Shown here: positions 11,201 to 23,640 of the stretch, piece by piece
How the letters are laid out: every line of letters begins with the position of its first letter
How positions within the stretch are numbered: the first letter of the stretch is position 1
NCBI GenBank assembly: GCA_006937955.1
Contig: SSNP01000133.1
Span: 332,839-396,838, forward strand
Direction of reading: 5' to 3'
From: Pachypanchax playfairii
Lineage: Eukaryota; Chordata; Actinopteri; Cyprinodontiformes; Aplocheilidae
DNA length: 64,000 bases
Program-made: the position numbers and the translations under genes
Notes under the pieces: generated by a model
What the model saw: only the letters and a program-made list of their open reading frames with translations
Told to the model about the DNA's origin: nothing
Databases searched by the model: none

Positions 11201-13719
11201 AGTTTAAAGGTATTAGATAATTTTATTTTACAGTCTGAAAGGCAAAATCTAGTCCAAAGTTAAGTCTTTAAAGCCTTACATAGAACCTTAACCAATGCAA
11301 AACACACCTGTCTGCTCCAGCTCAACCAGGTCAGGTCATTTTCAGCAGAGGGTCCAAATTACCACCAAAAGAAAAATCGTTTCCAGACAAGTAAAAACAC
11401 GTGGTTTCCATTCAAACATACTTTGTCTTCAGCAAAGTGTCCTGATCCATTTCAACATGTGTGGGCTACTTGCTCGATGCGTTCGGGATGTCCTCTTGGC
11501 ACCGTTACAGTCAGAGGTTTTCCACAGCACCTGTGTGTCCCCTTTCCCAGCGCTGCTTCCGTGTGTTTGTTGTCCATGTAAATTAAACACCTATGGAACT
11601 CAGTCACCTGCAACTGCAAGCAGCTGTTGTGTGAAAAATATAGAAAAAACCCCCCGCCAATTTATGTCCATAAGTTTGAGTTGTTTGTGAGGTAGACATT
11701 ATGTTTCACTGACATCTGTAGGACGGAGGCCCTGAGCACCCCGAGGTGGCCTGGTTCTCCTCACTTAACTCTAATTTGCAACCAAGCTAAACCTGCACGC
11801 TTAGCAGGGAACTCCCTGCCAGCTAAATAATACACAACACCTGTTACTTGTTTGCACGCATGGCAGATGCAAGGTCGTATTCTCTTCATTAAATCCACGT
11901 GTAAACCATCTATTCTGTCTACCAATAAAAAGGATTTTATCCAGCTTCCCCTGAGCCTTTCAGCCAGTGTTGTGTCAATCTGTACAAACTAGGAGGTAAT
12001 GAACTATTCTGAATCAACACTGCATTAAACTGAGTAATGAAACATGCTCTGTTGTCAGATAAATAATGCACGTTGGAGATATGCAAACTCATTCAGATAC
12101 AATTAGATTAAGTGTGGCTCAAATTATTTAACAACCTTGACATTTCTTCTCAGTTAAAGCAAATCTTTAAATGTTTTGTGTAAAGAATGTAGAAGGTTAT
12201 ATTATATCTGTGAGTGTAGCAGTATTTCTAAATAATTTCAAACTTTTGTTGGTCTTCAGAAGTCTTGCATGGATTAAGTCCATGTTTAGTCAAGTTTAGT
12301 TCACACTTTGTTTTAGTAGAGGCTCATAGATAAAAATTTTGCCCTTTTTCATGCTGATTGTAAAATCATTTCTGCATTTTTTTTCTCCGCTGTGACAAGA
12401 AAAAAATTTTAAAGTAAAACAGCAGACTGGCTGTAAAGTTTCAGTCTGTATGAGAACTGAATTTAGATACATAGAAGAATGAATCTTATGTTTATAGAAA
12501 AACAAGCGAATCCCATGTGACACATACACAGGACGGGTGAAATGAGAAGCAACTTTAAATAAGGCCAAGAGATAAAAAGGTTTGAAAGTAAAAGTATTAA
12601 TCCAACAGATTGGTTATACAGGATACAGCAAGCAAACATCCTGGTGTAACAACCTGATCCCATTTACTTCTCTTATCTACTGACTCACATCAGCAACGTC
12701 CCTGGATGATTGTTCTTTTTGTAAATTCTTTTTTTGTGTCATCACTGGCTGCTTACAGCTACCCTGTAAGGGTTTCTCTGCCACTGCTGCTTAAAGTATG
12801 CAATGCTAACAATTTCTATATAGCTGCATCTAACAGGTGACTGCTGAAGTCCCTCTGCCTGACGTCTGTGATTCTACCTTCGATGCTCTGAATTGGACAC
12901 CAACATTTGGACACATGAAGACAAATCTGACAGAGACAGCATAAAAACTTTATAAGAAAAAAAAACATCATCATCATTGGTCTTCTGTTATCAAGCAGAA
13001 GCAAAACATTCCAAACATAAAGAGAAGTCAGAAATTATTAGATTATAGTTGAAGGTTTATGGGGAAAAAATCAATACTTTAAACACTCCTGAGAATAAAG
13101 TGGTAACTTTACAAGGAAAAACTCATTTAAGTGGGCTTTGAGTTTATTTTGGGGTCGAGGAAACTTCACTTTATTGTCAAAAACATAATTATCTCGTTGA
13201 TTAAACCTAAATTAGATTCTGTAGTAAGGAAATACAGTTGACTTCAGCCCAGAATCAGCACAATTTATTTTAAGTTCTAAGAGAAGAAACAATAACTGGC
13301 AACTGAACAGGAAACATCCAGCTGATGATAAACATCAACTTAACGCCATCGTATACTGTAACACCGTTTTATTCATGCTTTAAATAAGTTATTAATAAAA
13401 ATGTTTGGAATAAACACTAGAGATGATAAATTATAGCAGAAGCAGAAAGTTTTTGCACTCTTTGCAGCCAAAATGTCTCACCTTGTGTGACATCATTTTC
13501 TAATGCTGTGTCAAGTACCTGATGTGATTTTTAACAAGTCTCAGTTCACTTGTAAATTAAGAAGTGTGAAGCTACATGAGTCAACCACAAGAATGCGACG
13601 GAGTAAACTTTTTGTCTGCAGGTGTGATTGCACCTTTTGCTTTATGCAAATTTAATCCCATTTTCCGAAAAAAAAAAAAGAAATCTGTAGTTTGAGTTGA
13701 AAAATCCTCCAGTCGCCTG
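8295..13719. other. Gene-free stretch
   Basis: Unique AT-rich sequence. A small perfect hairpin (arms 8932-8940 and 8948-8956, loop 7) and another around CACCTCCTCCACAGGAGGTG (9058-9077) are the only local structures that caught my eye. A complex patch at 10520-10830 gives overlapping frames on both strands, none convincing. The rest shows nothing I can name. Confidence 0.5.
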
Positions 13720-13985
13720 CAATTCACAGAGCTTTTGTCACATTAGTCAACAAGGCCCTGTGACTACAGGCTGTTTACAAAGCAAAGCCTTTCTGCTCTC
13801 CATCACGTAGCGATACGACTGGAGGGGAGCCGCGCAATCAAAGCTCGCCGAACACGCGTCGCCCTTTGAGGGGGTCTTTGAAATCTGGCCCTCATCCTCA
13901 CATGGGAGCGCATCACACCGCATTAGATGGTAAATATTTGACGGCCGGCAATATCACAAGATGCAGAGAAACCTCCAAGCACGCA
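13720..13985. promoter_or_regulatory. CpG-bearing enhancer-like block
   Basis: Ten CpG dinucleotides fall between 13806 and 13861, unusual against a CpG-poor background. A forkhead-type word GTAAATA follows (13930-13936), then ACGGCCGGCAATATC. The frame 13866-14075 inside it shows no domain and ends in the poly(C) stretch, so I do not read it as coding. The CpG cluster could mark an unmethylated element. Confidence 0.3.
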
Positions 13986-13993
13986 GCTGTTCA

Positions 13994-14005
13994 CCCCCCC
14001 CCCCC
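13994..14005. repeat. Poly(C) run of 12 bases
   Basis: Twelve C at the start of a 75-base pyrimidine-rich stretch (to about 14068). Another C12 lies at 24114-24125 and another at 52262-52273. Confidence 0.9.
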
Positions 14006-14084
14006 TCAACTACCACCTCCCAATCATTCTTCCCCCTCCTCCCTCATCCTTTCTACTCCCCTCCACCCTGCCTGACTGGTTCCT

Positions 14085-14285
14085 GCAGACAGAGAGCTGG
14101 TTTATAGCTCAATTGTGCATTTTGCAGATAAAGTAGCAAAACTACTAGAGGCTGTGTCGTGAGCACTCGTTGCCAGGGCAACACTAGTAGAGAGACCAGG
14201 TTCTCCATTACTACTTAATTTAGGCTCTCTAATTGCATTCCACACAATCTGTGGCCACAATGTTGTGCAGAGGAAGAAGAAGTTG
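14085..14285. promoter_or_regulatory. Enhancer-like block carrying the X-box
   Basis: About 200 bp of compositionally balanced sequence with the RFX palindrome near its centre, then TAATTTAGG (14216-14224) and CTAATTGCATTCC (14229-14241), homeodomain/POU-like words. It is flanked by a pyrimidine-rich stretch on the left and poly(G)32 on the right. Candidate conserved non-coding element, by texture only. Confidence 0.3.
14169..14182. promoter_or_regulatory. Perfect RFX X-box palindrome
   Basis: GTTGCCAGGGCAAC is two 6-base half sites (GTTGCC and GGCAAC) with a 2-base spacer, the consensus for RFX dimers, which drive ciliary and neuronal genes in vertebrates. It sits in a complex, simple-repeat-free block (14085-14285) that looks like a regulatory element. 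No adjacent promoter or gene is visible, so an enhancer role is the more likely reading if the site is used. Confidence 0.5.
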
Positions 14286-14288
14286 GGG

Positions 14289-14289
<1 letters not shown>

Positions 14290-14321
<32 letters not shown>
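14290..14321. repeat. Poly(G) run of 32 bases
   Basis: Thirty-two consecutive G, preceded by GGGGC. It is the longest unbroken G or C run resolved in the window and can form intermolecular or intramolecular G-quadruplex structures. The exact length is unreliable in most sequencing chemistries. Confidence 0.95.
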
Positions 14322-14322
<1 letters not shown>

Positions 14323-16017
14323 GAATGGTGGGGGTTCAGTCCCTGTAAACCCCTGCCTGGGAGCCAGCGAGTAGAAACGAGGTGCAAATGGCTTTGAAAT
14401 TGTCTTTATAGCCGTTTGCGTTGATAGAATGTGTAGTTTAAAGATGAGACAGAACATTAAATTTAATTCTGCTCAAATTTTTGGACCACATTCTTTTTAA
14501 TTTTGGGACAAAACCTGAGTCATGTGGAAGTTATGGAGGGAAAATAATAGAAGAAAACTGGTCTTAATATTATTGCTTCTGTCCTTTGAGCTCTTTTGGC
14601 TCTGAAAAGGAAAATTCAAACACACACACAGGCCTGTGAGCCTCAGAGTCTCTTTGAACCTCCACAGGCCGTGGCCCTGAGAGAACACTGGCCCATGATG
14701 CTTTTCTTCAGTTAGGGGTTTGAAATGATTGCTAACTGTTGAGCCAATGGTTTCAGGGTTCCTGATCTGTAGCACTGAAGTGCCAGAGACACAAGACTCA
14801 ACACAACCTCAATTATCCTGCACTCTGCCGGGCCACTTCACTGACTGCCTCAACCTTACAGCTAAAATACACTCTTCATGACATCTGGAGTGGGTATACG
14901 CTGAGGATTTGTGTCTTTTTAAAGAAAATAAAAAATGTTCCAGTAACATGTTAGTTTCATGACTCTGGTAAGGACAGATCATTAAACAAATCCCTAAAGA
15001 CAGAAATACAGTTTTCCAAGCCGCACCAAAGTGATCAGACATCCACTATTTATGGAAATAAACATTTTTAAAATTTTTGTCAAGTTCATACAAGATATAA
15101 AGAGGTGTAGTGTCAGAGGGATCCACATCCTGGGACCCTTGCCACCAAAAGTCAGGAAAGGTTTCTCGTTAATCAGCATTTAAGGGTTCAAATGTGAAAA
15201 TATAAACAATAAACATCACAACAGACAAAATAAGACCATTATTTAACACTGGACAACAAAGGGACAACAAATGGGACTGACGCCAAATGAAACTTGTGTT
15301 CCTCTTTGCAGATTTATTGTAGCTTTAAAGGTACAACATGTAGGAATTAGACCTTGTAGTCAAATCCGAGTCCCGCAGTTCATGTAGAAAAAAAACCTTC
15401 TGTTCTCAGCCACTCACCCCCCCCCTCCGATTTTTCTGCAACTGTTTGACTGTAACTGTCTCCTAAATATTTAACCCGATGCTTGCCACCGTACCGGACC
15501 TGGGTCGATATGTCATTCATTTGCATACAGCTGATGGGATCGTCAATTTTACATCAATACCAGCAAGTTATACATCGTTGGAAAGCATTTCTTCTCAATA
15601 AAAACATCCAAAACATAATTTTGATGCCAACCAGTCGCCCTAAAAACTTAAGAGCTACAGCTGGCAGCAATTTAGGTATGGAAACGTTTGTGCACAAGCT
15701 CTAAAGAGGTGGATGTTATGGGGTTAACAGGAAAAGCAGAAGTATTTGGGACAACGACAGCCTGAGATAAGCTGCAGGTTTTGTTTTTAAAAAGAAAATC
15801 TGAATATTGTGTGTTTCTAAATCTGATTTAATTTACAGGATTAAAAACTCACAACCTGTTGTGGAATCCCATTTTGAAGTAACTCAGATTGATTAGTTTA
15901 TTTATTTAGGTGATTTTTTTCTTAAAAAATAATTTTCATCAGTCTTTTACCTTCACGTGTGAAAAATGTGAGTAAATATGTGGGAAAGTTGCTTCATCCC
16001 CTTCCAGAGCAGGTTGA

Positions 16018-16024
<7 letters not shown>

Positions 16025-16064
<40 letters not shown>
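16025..16064. repeat. (GT)20 microsatellite
   Basis: Twenty GT units followed directly by seven G (16065-16071). Confidence 0.95.
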
Positions 16065-16067
<3 letters not shown>

Positions 16068-16424
16068 GGGGTATCTGTTTGATAGGGACTTGCAGTTGAT
16101 GTGAGGTGGGGGTGTGTGGCAGTTTTGACCCCTGAGACTCTCTCCGACCTGTCCTTTGTTTCTTATCGCCTCGGTCCCTTCACCCCACACCCCCATATCC
16201 CCTCATCCCTTCCAACAAAAGGACCTCTTAGAGGAGGAGAGGAGGTGGTGAGGCACCTCTTTTATGACTTCTTTGCCATTTTTCTCACCCTCCCCTTACA
16301 CCCGTTTGGTTTTCAGCCTATGCTTCATCATCGGGAGCTGGGGGGCCACCATTTATATCGTTGCCTGGGAATGAAGACCCTGTGGCCCCTTTTTGTTGTG
16401 AGGTGGGCTGGGGCAGCAGTGGCA

Positions 16425-16452
16425 GGGGCAGGGGGCAAGGGGCAGGGGAGGG
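16425..16452 (+). other. Compact G-quadruplex motif
   Basis: G runs of 4, 5, 4, 4 and 3 (16425-16428, 16431-16435, 16439-16442, 16445-16448, 16450-16452) are separated by loops of only 1-3 bases, which predicts a very stable intramolecular quadruplex on the plus strand. It lies in a locally GC-rich island (about 16320-16550) with two further G-rich words (GGGGGGCGACTGGGG near 16501). Folding is predicted from known rules, not observed. Confidence 0.7.
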
Positions 16453-19400
16453 CTGGCCTTTGTTCCTGCCAGAAGAGTGGGCTTCAGTTCCCACAGACCT
16501 GGGGGGCGACTGGGGACCGAGGCCCCCGGTGCATGATGAGGTAATGTTTACGAGGCAGCAGGCCTGCATACATAGTGTTCATCAAAGTTTAGTACCAACA
16601 TGAACACAAACAAACATATGCAGGTGTCAAAAGATGATTCAAGTTCAAGTGCTAAAACAAACCTGAGAAATACTGAGAACACAAAAAAAGAAAAAAATGA
16701 TACCTTCAAATCTATTATCTGTTGGAATTTTAAGAATTTAAAACAGGACAAAATTCACCTGAAAAACTCCTGTTTTTTGTTGTTTTAAAAGCAAAACCAC
16801 AATAAATTATTATTAGAATATTAAAACATATTTCATCAGCACTCTGTAAAGAGCTGAGATCCACAGAGATGAGCCGTAAGGGAAAACACAGCTACATTTA
16901 AAAAGTTACAAACAGCAATCCTTCTATTATGCTGTAACTATGAAAACATTACATAAACATTTCTATAATTTAGAATTTATTTTATCATAAAATATAATTC
17001 TTTAATGATGAAATGCCCAAACTATCTGGTAGTTTTCCATCTTTTCTAAATATTTAAAACTACTTACAGACTTTCACAAAGAGGTAAAAACCTTCCCACC
17101 TCTGAGATGCTCTTTTAACACCCCATCATGTTTCTGACCTGTTGCTGTTTGAATTAATTAGAACAAAGACGAGCTCCATCAGGCGTTTAATTAAAATTTC
17201 ACAACTTTTTTTTAAAGGCTTTTGATCCTTTTTATTGGCCAAATATTAAACATCTTAGTTAAACTTATCAATTCCGATCTAAATGATTTTATAAACAAAT
17301 GCGTTTTTTTTTATTTTTATTCTAGATGTCTGCATTTCTGACAAGTTTCTGGTAATTTCTGGTTCACTAAAACAAACTATATTGGTTTGCGTAGTTCTGT
17401 TTTTCTCTTCCTCTTCTTGCATCATCTTTCCAGTCTTTAGTCTGACCCGAACACCTTGCATTTCCCTTTCCTCCCCCTTCACCTGTGTAGTGATTTTTCT
17501 GGCTGTCACAAGGTGAAATTGTAAAAGATCGATTTACACAAGCTGAACTGCAAGAAGAGTTATTGACACAGCCTGACCCGCTGGCCCGCCTCTGCTCCTC
17601 TTCCTCCTCAGAGGGCTCTCTTCATCTCTCTCTTCAAGCTGCTACCCTTCTATTTCTGTCCTTTGCTCATCTCCCAATCGTTTGGAACAATGCAGCGAAC
17701 ACTTACGCCTTTAAATTTTTGAATTATGTCAAAATAGAGCTGCTGTTTGACACTATATTGTCTCTCTTTTGTGGTTCAGTGACTTCTGCCCCACAAGTGA
17801 GGATTGTCTTCAGTTCCTCATGTACAAGATGCTCGATAACGGCCTCAACAACGGCTGCTATTGTTGAGTTTAATCCATAAAACTGATATGATGTTAATGA
17901 AGGGATGTGTAATCATTATCCGTGGCCCGGTTCGTGTTTTTGCACTGTGAGAGGATTTGAATCCAGCGATCAGGGTTAATCTTGTCTCGGTTTCAGGTCA
18001 ACTTTTTCTGCTTTTTCAGCTGCGCGGTTTGGTGTGTGTGTGTTTGAACGTGGCCTTTTCCAAAGTGTGTGAGGGCAAATAGAGATGTTGTTTGTACATT
18101 TGGGAGTGGCTTACTGTATTTTCAGGCCAGAATGTTAGATCCTCTCTCTCCCTCAAAGGCAACATTTGCAAATAAAAGCAGGGTAGAAAACTATAAGCAT
18201 GTAGAAATGTTATCTGCTGTTTGACAACTGAGTCAGAGAGTCAAGGCATTTAATTTCCATTTGATTCCTAACCTTTTACCTACAATTCTGACAGAACTGA
18301 GCATCAGTGTACTTAAGTTAAAGATCAAGAGAGCAAGTGCACGTTCTATCCAGCTCTTTTAATGTTAAAATATTTGTTTTATGCATGTTTGTTACACATA
18401 TCTTATTTAAATTTATGATTTTTGTTTTTTTATTTGGTCTTTGACCAGGAAACAACACTGTGAAGGCATATTCCTAGAGTATGATTTAAAATGTCCCTTT
18501 CTATAAAAAATGGTTGAGATGATTTCATTTGAATATTTTCATCTCTTTGTAGCTAATTAGCTTTTACGCTTGGTTGTTCGTCTGAATAAATCCCTAACAT
18601 TCAGCTTTTGCACCTATTTACAGATGTTTTTACTCAAAAGTATCAGAAGTTTTTAGATTTTTCTATTTTCTCCAAAAGCCCCAAAACAAATCAGCTTCTA
18701 AAAGCAAAATGGGAGAGAGATGTTTTAGTTTTGTGTTTGTTTAATCAAGTTTAAATCACCCGGGACATCAGGTCAATTTAACTGGGTGACATTTCTTGTA
18801 ATATTGTGCGAACCTTCATTTTACTGATAGTTTCAACGAATACAGAACTGCTGTTTTGTACGAGAAAATATGAGGGACAGACAACACGAGGAGTAAATGA
18901 CTGAGCAGGTTCAAACACATGAGACTGAGAATGAGCCATTTGTTTTCCTTAAGCTGATTCAAATGGATCCACTTTGTTTCATTACTCCAGTGAGGATTTT
19001 TCTATTTTAGAGTTTTAACCTCTTTATTTAGGAATAATACTACACACATTGGGAAGAAGAGAAGATTAATGTTTTATAACTTCTTGACAGGGAGATATCA
19101 GCTAAGATTTTACTGATGTTTACTTATACAACTGGATTACGTTACATCTGTATCAACTCTTTTACCCAAGTGAAGCTTATTTGAGGCGTTTCAGACTAAA
19201 TCTTGCTTATTTATGTAAAATGTCTATATAGAAAATGGGGTTAGGTATAAAATAAATCAGAAGGCAAATGAAAACACTTTACATACAGCTATAGTGTGGA
19301 GGTTTTCAATACTTTACAAGCTTAAGATACTCAAGAAGGATCCAACAAAAACAAATTGAAAATGGGTCAGTGTTTTTAATTTTGGCTGTTTCATGTAACA

Positions 19401-19559
19401 AAACTCACAGTGTATTGAGAAAACAAATGGCCAGAGTCATATATTACACAATATTTGTAAAGGGGCTTCTTTCCTGACATTAAACAACCACAACAGAAAA
19501 ACAGATGAAGGAAACAGTTTCTACATCCTTTTAATTCCACAGTGAAACCTTGTCAAAAC

Positions 19560-20330
19560 ACAGCTGTGAAATCCTCCTGTGGCACGGTCCCTCTGCTGTG
19601 CTGCTAATAAGCCAGACACACTCGCAGTTACAAAGGGACAATTGTGGCAATTTCCTCTTTCCCTTAATCATCTTTTTTATGATAAGGATGTAGCTAACTG
19701 CAGAGGTGAAGTTACATTCTAATAAAGTCAGACAGTTAATAATGTAATCTTAAATTACGCCGTAATTACCGCCTCTAAGTCACCGGGGGATGCTCTGTAA
19801 TTCAATCACTGGCCCCTGCGATACTGTACAACAAAAAAAAGGCACGTTATCTGGGCTATTTTACCATGGAAATGAATAGCCCTACCCACTGCTGCTCCCG
19901 CTTGGAGTAATTAGACAGCAGCTACACACAAGCTCGGTTATCAGCAGCGAGGCCTTATCCATCTGGGCTTTAAAACCTGAATGTCTGCGGGGGGGAATGA
20001 GTGTCTCTGCATTTGTTTAGGATTCTCTCTGCGGCTTCACATGTAAATGTTTACAAACCTGTGGATTCGTCTGTGAATTCACGTGGAAGTCGCTCCTTAA
20101 TACACAAACCTTGTACAAAATTGAGAAGTTTCCCTCTCAGAGGACGTGTTGCCAAGAAAATGTGTTGGAACTGTTCTGCCTTCGTCAGATCGTTCACCGA
20201 CACGCGTGCCGCTGGACGCAAACACAATTTGTCATTTATTTTCAAGAGGATGGTAATTTCTTTAGAGCCACAGCTCGCTAGATATTATGCGACGGGTGAA
20301 ATCTAATGTCCCCCTCAATAGGTTATCCCC
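19560..20330. promoter_or_regulatory. Long enhancer-like block
   Basis: Nearly 800 bp without simple repeats. It includes a SOX-dimer-like palindrome ACAATTGT (19638-19645), a TAATTA homeodomain core (19763-19768) in CGTAATTACCG, and many CpG-bearing words. The 101-codon frame at 20001-20306 within it has no recognisable domain and no splice context. Candidate conserved non-coding element; a cross-species alignment would decide. Confidence 0.32.
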
Positions 20331-22159
20331 AAGAAAAGGTAGAGAAATTAGATTTGTGAACTTAATTTGGCAGGACTGGCTCTGACTCAGAGCAAAAGGG
20401 GAGGGAGATTAGGAACCTTCGAAGGAGAGAGAAATGAAAATCCATACTGTAGTGCTGAATCAGCACTGCCTCCTGTCCTACCTTCTTGTTCTGAGTCTTC
20501 CTGTCATCATAACACATTCTCTCTCCATCACCAAGAAGAAAGAATCTCCTCAAGCTCTGTTTTCTGTCTTACTGTGTGTATTTTAAACCAGTCAAACAGG
20601 TTAAGTTGTACATGTTTAAAACTGGAGTAAATAGGATCTTGTTGAACAGCAAAGTCAATACAATGAAGCACCTTGACCCTCTTCCCTGTGTGGGACGACT
20701 GAAGAAGACATGAATAAAGAAGATGACAGGCTTCAGCAGAAAGGCCAGGTGGAAGGGCACGTTGAGAAGAAGAGCTGCGGCAGCAGTCGTGGTTGGGGAC
20801 TCCCAATTTGTTGGGGGTCTGGCTGTAAAAGATGAGCTTTGGATGGAGTTTATGGTCCCCATTCTTCCCACAAATGGTGTCCTCTTACAACATAAAAACA
20901 AATAGATTTTCATGTCACGCTGTCAGAGAGTTGGCGAGAATACACACACCTCCTCCCTAACACTCCAACCTCAAACACATCTGTGCATGAGTAGTCACGC
21001 CAGCAGCCAACCCAGGGTTCATGGGAGAAACTGGTAGTGGAGGCATGATAAATCTGACACGGCTGCTCTCATTTTCCACGCTGACAGCAAACACTCACCC
21101 ACGTGTCGGTGCCTGATCAGATGGATGGCAAAGGAAGAGGGAAGCAGGAGGTGTGCAAACACAGGCAGGTATGGATGTAATCGCTCAGCCAACAAGGGAG
21201 GAGAAGCACAGTGTAAATACACTCAGATCAGATGACAAGAGTCAGAACAATGACCAGCAAAGACACGGAAAGGCGGATTGTATTCGCTGGATATTTTGAA
21301 GATTCCTTCGTGGTTAGAAGAACAGGTGACAGCCAAATAAATTGGTATGAAATGAAAAGATTTGAACCTGTTCATCACGAGTTAAAGAACTTTAATTATC
21401 TAAAGTAACACTGTTGTTAGATAGATTATAATATCTCAATTATAAGATAATAATATAAAAAATGTCTCCTTTTTATTTCTGTTTGTAGAAACAGTGGTAG
21501 CACCAAGTTACCATAACAACCATGTCAGCAGGTGCCAACACGGTTAAGTTGAATCACAGTGACGTTGATGAACCATAGATTAATCCTTCACGACTACGCT
21601 TGTGAAAAATACAGAAATAATTTAGCACTTTGTGACCTGAAAGATTTATTGTCTTTACAGATTAAACCATTTTCCCAAAGATGTTTTGAAATATTACTTA
21701 AATTTATCAAGAGGTTTTATTTTGAAAGGTTCTTTAAACTAAACTTACTCTAAGTTTACCAGTTGTTATGTTCAGGACATTTAATTTATACACATGTAGA
21801 TGCTATAAATTTTTTTAAATGTACATAATTTGGTGATCTTTAAAAAGGCAGAAAAACCTTTCCTAATTATTCAAATTGTTGAATTTTTATCTACTAAAAA
21901 GATTAAATCGCTTCAAGACAAGATAAATTGATTCAGATGGGTCAGAATTTTTTGACAAATCTTATATTTGACTGTTTTTTAAACCAGAGTTGGATATAAA
22001 TAAAGTTTTATTAAACAGAAACTAAAAAAAAAAAAAAATCATTAAAAAGTAATATACGTAGTGTTGTGTAAAAACTTGTGAAATTTAAGACATTTTGTCT
22101 TTTTTAAGGATCAGCATGTATTTATTTTAGGAGAGGATGATACATAATCCCTTCATAAA

Positions 22160-22340
22160 TCCGTCAGCCAAAACATGAAAACCACCAAGCTAATATTGTT
22201 TAGAGTAGATACTGGATACTCTTTGGCATAATTTGATTTTGGTACATAGACAAAAGGAGTAGAATTTTGGGACTAATTGAACTTTTTAGGTGGATTAAGT
22301 TTGAGACAAATCATGGGGGATCTGAGGAACTTGACAGACA
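22160..22340 (+). mobile_element. Possible decayed end of another Tc1-like element
   Basis: The stretch 22161-22200 (CCGTCAGCCAAAACATGAAA then ACCACCAAGCTAATATTGTT) resembles the terminal repeat of a third fish Tc1-like family that starts with words such as CAGCCATAACATTAAAACCACC. Beyond about 22205 the likeness fades; GGATCTGAGGAACTTGAC near 22319-22336 may be a remnant of the transposase region. No matching opposite end was found nearby. I rate this as a fossil fragment; right-hand limit approximate. Confidence 0.4.
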
Positions 22341-23389
22341 TGACAATGTCTATAACATATATCTGTTTAAATTAATAAAAATTTAGTTTGTCTAATCATT
22401 CCAGCATTTTTATTAATTTCTATGTTGTACTTCCTTTAAGGTTATCTCATGGTAACATTGTGTTTCATTTTGGATTGGAATGGTTTCTTTAGCAACAAGA
22501 CAGCAGCAGTCTGTGTTTAGGTTGGAGGATTTAATCTGGTCTTGTCTTTCAGACACAAACCACAGTTCCATCTCAAGCCAAGACTTACATTTTGATTTGC
22601 TTATAAATGGCTTCTTGCAGCAAAGACAAACTATATAATCACAAAAAACCAAAAAAAGCTGCTGAGTGGTATTTTCCATGTTGAGTTTTTTCTGTTATAT
22701 TTTAAAATTCACCTTTCAGCTTCTTAACACATCAGCAAGAAACTGTTGAGACATGCAGCTTGCCCTGGAACAACAGAACTATACTGGACTTACACCAGTT
22801 AAATCAAGTAAAGAGAATGATTTATTATGTTTAAATAAGAAACACCTGCATTTCCAGCATGTCAGACCATTCTGGAGTGTGAAAACATTTCTTCTCCAAA
22901 GGAAAAGAAATGGTGATGAAAAGTGATAATATGTCATGAATTTTGGTGCTTTCTCTTTAAAGATTGAAAGGTTAGATCACTTAATAGTTTTGATCAGGTG
23001 TCAGAGAAAGGTTTTATCAGAAACAATGTTCTACAAGTTTTTATTGGAAGGTTTGAAAAAGAGTCAACCACTAGTATGTTTAGTGTTTTATGGAAAAACT
23101 TTTTAGATTCAGATTTTTTTTCTCTGCTGCTCTTCAAATGGAATCAAACTGAAGACTTTACACAATGTTTAACATTTTAAAACATGAGTATGTTCAGTTT
23201 TAAGAAGCTTCATGCCAAATTTGAGGTATTATTCTTTTGTTTATTTTAGATTCTTAAGATGTAGGCGATCTGCACCTTGACTGAACATAAAAGATCTGTA
23301 AGAAGACTAATGAGAGTCAGCACTACAACTTTACACTCATGTTTGGTTTAAAGATTGTGTGTATGTTTGCAGTGTAAATTGGATTGACG

Positions 23390-23640
23390 GTTCTTCTGGT
23401 GCTAAAGCCATGATGGTTAAAATCACAGCAGCACCATTAGCCCTTGCTGCTATAATACGCGTGTTGTAAAGCATCCGAATCAATTTATTTTAAAAACACA
23501 TTTATCACATCGTTATTGGGCGGTTTTAGAGATATATGATGCACCTTCTGCTTTAAAGCAGGAAAAATTGCTGGCAGGCTGCAGGCCCATTTGTCCAGCT
23601 TGATGTGGCAGGCCTGTCAGTGCCATTAAGGGAAGAAAAA
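23390..23640. promoter_or_regulatory. Enhancer-like block with a 14-bp palindrome
   Basis: Contains the perfect palindrome CTGCTTTAAAGCAG (23548-23561) and a CpG-bearing word ATACGCGTGTTG (23455-23466). It stops at a purine run (23634-23650). Confidence 0.28.

Larger units (their letters stand above)
14322..19559. other. Gene-free stretch
   Basis: Includes the GT tract at 16.03 kb and the GC-rich, quadruplex-bearing patch at 16.32-16.55 kb. At 15327-15348 the words TTTAAAGGTACAACATGTAG and GAATT resemble the start of a transposon family seen in fish, but no matching far end was found. The sequence 16.6-19.5 kb is AT-rich and plain. Confidence 0.45.

Noticed and set aside
11295..11690. A 131-codon plus-strand frame
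   Set aside because: Cysteine-rich low-information translation without domain, signal sequence or splice context.
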